NCBI RefSeq assembly: GCF_932276165.1
Contig: NC_063992.1
Coordinates: 6,334,001 to 6,398,000 of the forward strand
Direction of reading: 5' to 3'
DNA length: 64,000 bases
From: Plutella xylostella
Lineage: Eukaryota; Arthropoda; Insecta; Lepidoptera; Plutellidae
The translations under genes and the position numbers were made by a program. The notes under the pieces were generated by a model that saw nothing but the letters and a program-made list of their open reading frames with translations, made no database searches and was not told the origin of the DNA. Numbering within the stretch: position 1 is the first letter of the stretch; each line of letters begins with the position of its first letter. Shown in pieces: positions 23,901 to 32,900 of this stretch.

Positions 23901-26900
23901 TATTCTTGTCCTCATTACAAATATTTGATATAATTTAATATTGCCTAATCTAAAACGTGCGATAAAATTACTCTCTTCACTATAAGTACCTACTTATAGG
24001 TATGTATTTTGATTTTATGTAAGCGGAAGCATAATCTTTATAATTTGATACGAGTTATTCTCTCGTTTTTCGTCATTGCCTGTATACGGTGACGGGAAAT
24101 TGAAAACAGTAGATTTAGTTATTTAATAGAAAATTATCATCGCAATAAGAGCTTATCTATAATGTTATCAAAAGTATTGAATCAAAACATTCAAAATATA
24201 TTTTATAAATACAATAAAACGTGGCCTTCAATATAATAATTATTACCAGATAGACGGTCACCGGTCATTTCAAAATTACAGCCTGCCCATCGGAAGCGGA
24301 GTTTGCAGCGCTGTATAATTTATTTCGTCCGACCTTGCCTATTCTTGTCTCCGTTTTCTATTTTCAGATACCTATAACAATGCACTTACTAATATTTTGA
24401 ATTATTTTACTACCTATACGCTACTATTATAATATTGTTATATTATATTGTTATATGAATAATATTATTACGCTACTATTATGATAAAGTTAAAGAGTAT
24501 GAAATTGCCTTCTACTTTTTCAGGCAAAAAATACAAAACCACTTTACAGAACAGAAGTAGGTAAAGGTGCGAGCTCATTATGACAAGCCGCGTCGTACAT
24601 AGAAGGCTCAAATTCCATTTCACACCACTGCATATAGGTAGGTAGGACATTGTACAAGTTATGTTGAAATCACACATAATGTTTAGAAGTGCTTCTTACG
24701 TTGAAGGAAAACATGATGGGGAAACCTACCTCTATGATTCTGTAGGTGTTAAATGACAATGGGCAGATTGGGACCACCCTCCAATAGCATTAAGACTAAC
24801 ATCGTTGGATAGGTCTTGTCAATAGGAATAACTTTTGCTATGACAGTTTTGTTGTCACAGTTGTCCGTTCAGAGATATTTGACTTATAAGTTCCGATACT
24901 CGTCAGTTCATCTTACTGCTATTGGAGGCTGGACCACCCTCCAATAGCAGTAAGACTAATTACGTTGGATAGGTCTTGTCAATAGGAATAACCTTTGCTT
25001 TGGCAGCTTTGTTGTCACAGTTGTCCGTTCAGAGATATTTGACTTATAAGTTCCGATACTCGTCAGTTCATCTTACTGCTATTGGAGGCTGGACCACCCT
25101 CCAATAGCAGTAAGACTAATGTCGTTGGATAGGTCTTGTCAATAGGAATAACTTTTGCTTTGACTGCTTTGTTGTCACAATTGTCCGTTCAGAGATATTT
25201 GACTTATTTGGGGTTAATTAAATATTTTCTCGGGAAATAATACACGGTGATTATTTAATTATTTATTATTATAATTACACTATCTACACTATCAGACGAG
25301 ATCTGGGCATATTGGATGACAATAACTGACGATAAAAAACAAAAAGGGCAGCGGTGGAGGTGTATTCTGCCCGTAACTTAACTTAGAATACTATGTCAAT
25401 TTCGGGAACAAAGCTACTGTTTTTAAGGCAGCTGCCAGCCTATTTGACGGAGCTACACAAATAAAAGACACAAAAAAATCCAATATATGCTTCTACACAG
25501 ACAGCATGCCTATTCTATGTGCCTTAGGAAGAACTGTTACAAAATCTAAATTAATTTTAGAATGTCAAAGAACACTGAAAAAGTTGGGCATTTTGAATGA
25601 TATAACAATACAATGAACGATAGGTCCTATTCTATTCTAATCTATTCTCTGTGGGGGTGTCAGTACCTGCACATGGCTCTCTCGAGTGGAACCTTTGTGC
25701 ATATCCCCAAAGTCTAAACTGCCTTCCTAAGCTTGGACCATTTCCCACCACGCTGGTCCACTGCGGGTTGGTGGGTTCACATATCTAGATGTGCTAAATC
25801 TAGATATGCGGGTTTCCTCACGATGTTTTCCTTCACCGTAAGAGCGATGGTATACATTGTACTTAAGTTAAAAGAACTCATTGGTACATGTCAGCGCCAG
25901 GATTCCAACCCGCATCTCTTGCGTGAGAAGCGGGCGCTTACCCGACTGAGCTACCACCGCTCACTGGACGATAGGTCATAACGATATCAAAGGAAATTGC
26001 GAGGCTGACCGATTAGCGGGAATGGGGTCGAATATCCTACCTATAGGATCACAACCATTTATTACTCTGTCACCAAAGGCAATAAGGCAATGTCTTACAG
26101 ATAAAACACTATCCGAACACAATCACGAGTGGCAAACCGGATAGATTGTAGACAAACTAAAGCGTTTATTTCATCACACAACTATAAACTTACACGCTAC
26201 TTAAAATAATAGAATGGAATAGAAGAGAATCGAATGGAATGGAGTGAAGTGGAGTGGAGTGGAATGGAGTGGAGTGGAGTTGAAGGTCACCATATACGAC
26301 GACCACAAACACAACACTCCTCCACCATTAATTATAGAATAGAATAGAATAGAATACTCTTTATTTTGCACCATTAAAGTCACATTACAATTCACAACTT
26401 ATATACATAAATAGTACAAAAAAGGCGGCCTTATTGCTTATAGCAATCCCTACCAGACAACCTTTGGATGGAAGAGACAATTTAAACATAATTAATGGGA
26501 GTAGAGGTGCAAGGTATAAAACTACATTTTATCCTATCGGAACTTATATATGTCATATATCTCTGAACGGACAACTGTTACAACAAAGCTGTCAAAGCAA
26601 AAGTTATACCTATTGACAAGACCTATCCAACGACGTTAGTCTTACTGCTATTGGAGGGTGGTCCATCCTCCAATAGCAGTAAGATGAACTGACGAGTATC
26701 GGAACTTATAAGTCAAATATCTCTGAACGGACAACTGTGACAACAAAGCTGTCAAAGCAAAAGTTATTCCTATTGACAAGACCTATCCAACGACATTAGT
26801 CTTACTGCTATTGGAGGGTGGTCCAGCCTCCAATAGCAGTAAGATGAACTGACGAGTATCGGAACTTATAAGTCAAATATCTCTGAACGGACAACTGTGA

Positions 26901-29900
26901 CAACAAAGCTGTCAAAGCAAAAGTTATTCCTATTGACAAGAGCTATTCAACGATGTTAGTCTTATTGCTATTGGAGGGTGGTCCCAGCTCCCATATATTT
27001 TTGCCCATCCTCTTTTATTTGATTATCGAAATGTCATGATTAATTTCATAAATTAAAAAAAATACTAGATTTAAAAAGCTTCTTCACGGTCAAAATTTTA
27101 ACTGATACTCTGGAATACAATTTCCGATCTTCCAAGTACAGTATGTGAACAGCCTTAAGACGTAATTTAACCTCGAATTTTATAATGTTTGCTAAATTCG
27201 TATTTACAGTCTGAACCGTAAAAAGGTCTAAGATTTTAGCGCTTCGCGGAAGGCCGTAAGGTCAGCTAGATAATTAAATACATGTCTACTTTGTGCTCAG
27301 CTGCTGTTGCAGTGATTTTGTTATTTATTTCTGTAAATAAGAAAAATACAGAGGATAATCAGTCCCGTTTCTGAATGTTTTATCATTGGTATACCTATCT
27401 AATATAGGTAATCTGCACCGATAAATAATAATCATCGTAAAATCCGAATGTGTACTATTATTTAATCTTTAAATCGTGATTGATACGTAACTAACTACAA
27501 ACCATAAGTTTGGCTTTAGTAAACGTATAATACCAACATATTGTAAGAGTTACCGACCTCATGACCTACGAAATTTGACGCTGGTTGTAGACGACTTAAA
27601 ATTCACGTGCCCTCACAGCATACACATAAGGTTCAAATTATCCTGGCCAGGTGTCCTAAAAGCATCGAACGTGCCCTCAACCCTTGCCAACATACATTAT
27701 AATGGGTTAGAGTGGTGGTAGTGGTAGGTAGCTCAGTCGGATATGCGCCTGCTAGTGTAGATAAGCTCTTCGTACACCAGGTTGTAATGATGCTGGCTAT
27801 ATTCACAGGCCAGCGTGGTAGACTAGGCCTAAAACCCTTCCTTCATTGGAAGGGGACCTGTGCCACAGCAGTGGGGACGTGTTCGGTATATATGACGATG
27901 ATGTTGACGACACTCCAGCATACCTAGCACGGTTCGCAAAAATTCCGTCACGCTCGCTGTCGAGGCCGCGCAAAGTTTAGCGCGACGCAAAACTTTTGTC
28001 TATTAGGTGTGCAGGTTGTAATGATGTTGGCTCCATTCTCAGACGGCATCGACGGCAAGCAGGCGCGGCGCACCGGCACCAGCGGGCCGCTGGGCGAGCT
28101 GTTCGACCACGGGCTCGACTCGTACTCCGCCGTGCTCATACCCACCTGCCTCTACAGCATCTTTGGAAGGTCAGTACAAGTACGATCTTAGCTGGATTGT
28201 AGAGTCCGAGCGATCAATAGATAGATAGAATACACTTTATTTGTACACCAACAAAGAATAATAAAATTAGCAAGTTGCAACTTAATTAGGGTACAAAAGG
28301 CTTATCACGAAAAGCAATCTCTGCCAGACAACCTTTGGATGGAGGGAATAGGAGATTAAGATCAATGTTTTTCTCTTACGTATTGTGTAACTCTTTCAAA
28401 ACGGACTGTTCCAAAACGGATGAAATTTCGTGAGGGGGAAACATTGTTTAGCATTGCTTCAGCAAAATCTGATATTTTTTCCGATAGTTCTTATCTTACA
28501 AAGCAAATCTCCACTTCTTACGCAAAGTAGGTATTTCAAACTCAAGTTTTCACGCATTTTCAACCACATTTCCAGGGCTGAGCTGAGCACGCTTCGCTTC
28601 TTCTTCGTGGTGTGGAATGTCTTCTTCAACTTCTACTTCACGCACTGGGAGAAGTACAACACGGGCGTCATGTTCCTGCCGTGGGGGTACGACTTTACCA
28701 TGATTGTGAGTTGATTTGTGTTATACTTTGTTACTAGCTGTTCACGCAAGGTTTGCGCTGTTTTCCGCCTGCGTAAAGTTTTCTCGTGGGTTTCCCGGGA
28801 TAAAAAGTAGACTATATGTGTCAATTTAGAATGTCAGTTTGGTAGGTACATGGCAAAATTCATAATATGTCTATCATATCTATAATATCTTCCCGTAAAA
28901 GAATACACATCAATTCATCCATCCATAGAATAGAATCGACTCGAACGCCTATAAGCTATTTCTCATTAGTATTCCCATTTTTATATTATCGGATTTACGG
29001 CATGAAAGGGTTTAACATGACTTATATGACCAGACGGTGCAGCGGCTCACCCAACTGAACGACGACGAAGGTCTCTGGTTATGTCATTATTCATCGGTTA
29101 TCGATTGGCTCCGAAAATAGGCAATGCAATTACCATAACACCAACAAAAAGTGCATACACCTACTTCGCAGCATTAGACTCTTCGGCTATTGGCCAAATA
29201 AAACACACATAATATATGAAGCATGGTAGAATATGAAGCTTGGTGAAAATTCAAAGAACTCATTCGTACACATCCCGGCGCTGATGTGTACCAATGAGTT
29301 CTTTGAATTTAAGTACAATGTATACCATCGCTCTTCCGGTGAAGGAAAACGTCGTGAGGAAACCTGCATATATCTAGATTTTGCACATACTGTAGATATG
29401 TGATGTGAACCCCCCAATCCTCAGTGGAGCAGCGTGGTGGCAAAAGCTTTGGAAGGCTGTTTAGACCTTGGGGTTATGCACATTGGTTCCACTCGAGAGA
29501 GCCAAGTGCAGGTACATACACCCCCACAGTAAATAGAATAGAATATGTATAACTCCAGTTAACCACCATCTTCCCACATTCCAGGGCTCGTGCATCCTGC
29601 TGCTAGTGACGTCCATCATCGGGCCGAAGGCGTGGCACGTGCCGCTGCCGGGCGGCGTGTCGCCGGGCGTCGTGTTCGAGCTCGTGCTCTACGTGTCCGC
29701 CATGCTCACCAGCCAGACGGTCATACTGTGGAATATTTACAAGTGAGTACCTTTAAAAGTATATTTCATTTCCCGGGGAAAGACATCTGATACAAACAAA
29801 AGCTACCCTTATTCGAATGTAATTAGGGTTCTATCAGATGTATTTCCCCGGTAAACAAGGTATAATAGAGAATATTAAAAGGCGTTCAAATAATAATATA

Positions 29901-32900
29901 ATGATACCATGTCATGTTGTATGCGTATATTTTTGCGTATGATTTGTTACTCGCCTCAGCGTGCATTGAATGCGCTCAATTCTCTCTCTCTCTCTCAGCC
30001 TTCTGTAGTCCACTGTTGGACATAGGCCTCTCCTAACGATCGCCACCCCAAACGGTCACCCGCCATCTGCATCCAGCGGCTTCCCGCTACCTTCCGCAGA
30101 TCATCAGACCAACGGGTTGGGGGGCGACCGACACGCCGTTTGCCGACACGGGGTCTCCACTCCAGAACCTTTGTACTCCAGCGGTCGTCGGCTCTGCGGG
30201 CTACGTGGCCAGCCCATTGCCACTTCAGCGTGCTAATCCTTTTGGCTATGTCGGTAACTTTAGTTCTCCTGCGGATTTCTTCATTACGAATCCTATCTCG
30301 CAGGGACACGCCTAACATAGCCCTTTCCATAGCACGCTGAGCAACTCTGAGCTTGTGGATAAGCCCTTTGGTGAAGCACCACGTCTCGGCTCCGTAGGTC
30401 ATCACTGGCAACACGCACTGATTGAAAACTTTTGTTTTCAGACACTGAGGTATGTTTTCAGTGAAGATGTGTCGTAATTTCCCGAACGCTGCCCATCGAA
30501 GTTGGATTTACCTAATCGGATCACTTGTCCTAGGTAGGGATACTGATCGACAACTTCGATGGTGACACCTCCTACAGTTACGGGCGATGATGAAACATGT
30601 TCGTTCGACATGACCTTTGTCTTGTCCATGTTCATTTTCAGCTAGGGTTTCTGCTCGAGAATTCTCGAGCTCGAGAAGATTCGAGAAATTCGGCTTGGTT
30701 CGAGACGAGAAAAAAATCTGAAGACTCGAGAATTTCTCGAGCCTTGAGATAAAAATTAAGGATATTCAATTTCAACGAATTTTCCTGCGCCGCTTAACAA
30801 CACACACGCATACCATGCGCGTGTATTATGATATATTATGTTTCATCTCCATTTACGCTAGTGCTGTACTGATAATACCAATGAATGATTAAAAGATAAC
30901 GTAGTAATAGTTACGTACTGTTTCTTAGTTCAGTACCCGTATCATGAAAATTCGAACTAACGAATAGAATCGAATGCGAGTGCGACTATTGTCAACTTGA
31001 CAGCACTTTCGAACACTTTTTACCTTTCGAATGAGTTTCGAAAAGAATGACCACAGAGTACATGATATTATTCTGACAATGACCTATGGAATGATAGCTG
31101 TCAAACTTTCGCAAATCTGTACACCGCAATACACCGCCATTTTGTTGTTGACAGGTTGACAGCACTTTCGAATAGACTATCGAATAGAATATGCTGCGGT
31201 TTTTCATGATACGGGTACAGGTGGACCAAAAAAAGTCATCCGATGTTGTTTGGCTCTCATTTTATTTCTAAATGACAAACTTCAATTCTGTTTTTTGATT
31301 ATGTTTATTTGAACCTTTACAATTTTATGGGTAAAGTCGAGAAGATGATATCGGCCAAATGGGCGCCGTCACAATTGATTGCCATACGGGCTCGTTTTAT
31401 GGCATTTCTCATCATTTCAGCGAAAACTTCCGGCAAGAAATTCTCGCACTCGTGTCGCTGTCGAATGTTGGCTTCCAGAGACACGGGTTTATTTACATAA
31501 ACACAAGCACTTTGTACTAAGTCCTTGCAAACAAAAATGACAGATAAAACGAAAAAAGACGACCCGAAACTGAGTTAACACAATTATTCCGCGATCTTGG
31601 GGAGTATATGACTCCACGGCTTCTGAACTTGTATTCTGCATTTGTCTAGTCCACCAATATCAAAACTGATTTGAAATTGGCGGCCATTTGCACAAATGAG
31701 AGCAACTTCCAATAGGGTGATTACTTTTGGCCCACCTTGTACTAGTAATTAGTAGCTAGCTAGACAGCTAATTATGAGTATTAGTAGTTTTTTGTGATTC
31801 AGTTGAAAAAGTAAAAAAACGAGATTTCTTGTTTTTTTTTTTAAATTAAGGCTTTTTTCTAAAGGTTTTCTTAGAAAGTCTCGAGACTCGAGAAGAGTCG
31901 AGAATTCTCGAAGCTCGAGAACGAAAACAGGTCGAGAAATCAGAAACCCTATTTTCAGCCCAACTTGTTTAGAGGCATCATTGAGGTCTGAGAGCATTTC
32001 GCCTAACTCCTCCAGCGTTTCCGCCATAATAACTATGTCATCAGCAAATCGTAGATGAGAGATATATTCGCCATTGACGTTAATGCCCAGTCTTTTCCAC
32101 TCTACAAGCTTAAAAACATCTTCCAGTGCACAGGTGAACAGTTTCGGAGAAATAACATCTCCCTGTCTCACGCCCCTTTGCAACTGGATCGGTTTTATGC
32201 TATGTTCGTGTAATCGAACTGACATTGTGGCAGCATTGTACATACATCTCAACACCTCGATATAGCGATAGTCTATATGGCACCGCTGAAGGGATTGAAG
32301 CATCGCCCAGAGCTCAATATAAAGCACAAACGTTTATAATGTTGAATATTTACAAATAAGGGTAATCGACCGATCTTCTTCTTTAGCATATAGCCGTAGA
32401 CGAAGGCGTCTACCATAGCACGCCACTGAATGCGATCTATATATTTCCGTAGCCAATCATTACCAGGCAACTTTTGCAATTCGTCACCCCATCTAGCCGG
32501 AAGGCGTACTACACTTTGTTTGCCTAGTCGTGGTCGCTACTCCAGGATAGTGCGAGTTTTTAAACCGTTCTAGCAGTGGCGAGTAAACGCTAATTTGTGT
32601 GGTGCGGGAGAGTCGCCACCCAGTGGTAAATGCTTGGAGGGGTTGACGGAATAAGTAAAACACTGCAACGCTATTCGACTACTAACGCGCTTAAAATACT
32701 CTCTTATTATCATTCGTCCAGTCCCATAAAATAATATGAACCCCTATCATTTCCAGATCGTACCGCGACAAGACGGGCAAGATGCGTTCATTCACTGAAG
32801 CCGTGCGGCCGCTGGTCCCGCTCGTGCTATTTTTCCTTCTGAGCTCGTACTGGGCGCTCTACTCGCCCACAGACATCATCAGCCGCGGCCCGCGCCTCTT

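Larger units (their letters stand above)
24756..27010. mobile_element. Foldback-like element with tandem-repeat inverted ends
   Basis: The left end (24771-25208) has about 2.7 head-to-tail units of 160 bp, starting at 24771, 24931 and 25091. The right end (about 26545-26985) carries the same 160-bp units in reverse. Each unit is itself palindromic at its edges (CCACCCTCCAATAGCAGTAAG and its complement). TGGGCA and TGCCCA occur just outside the arrays. Long inverted ends made of direct repeats are the defining structure of foldback (FB) transposons. The core carries a broken RNase H-bearing LINE fragment and a SINE, so no resident transposase is visible. Confidence 0.7.

Noticed and set aside
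24771..25208. Possible CRISPR-like array
   Set aside because: Units are contiguous 160-bp direct repeats without unique spacers, in an animal genome, and paired with an inverted array.
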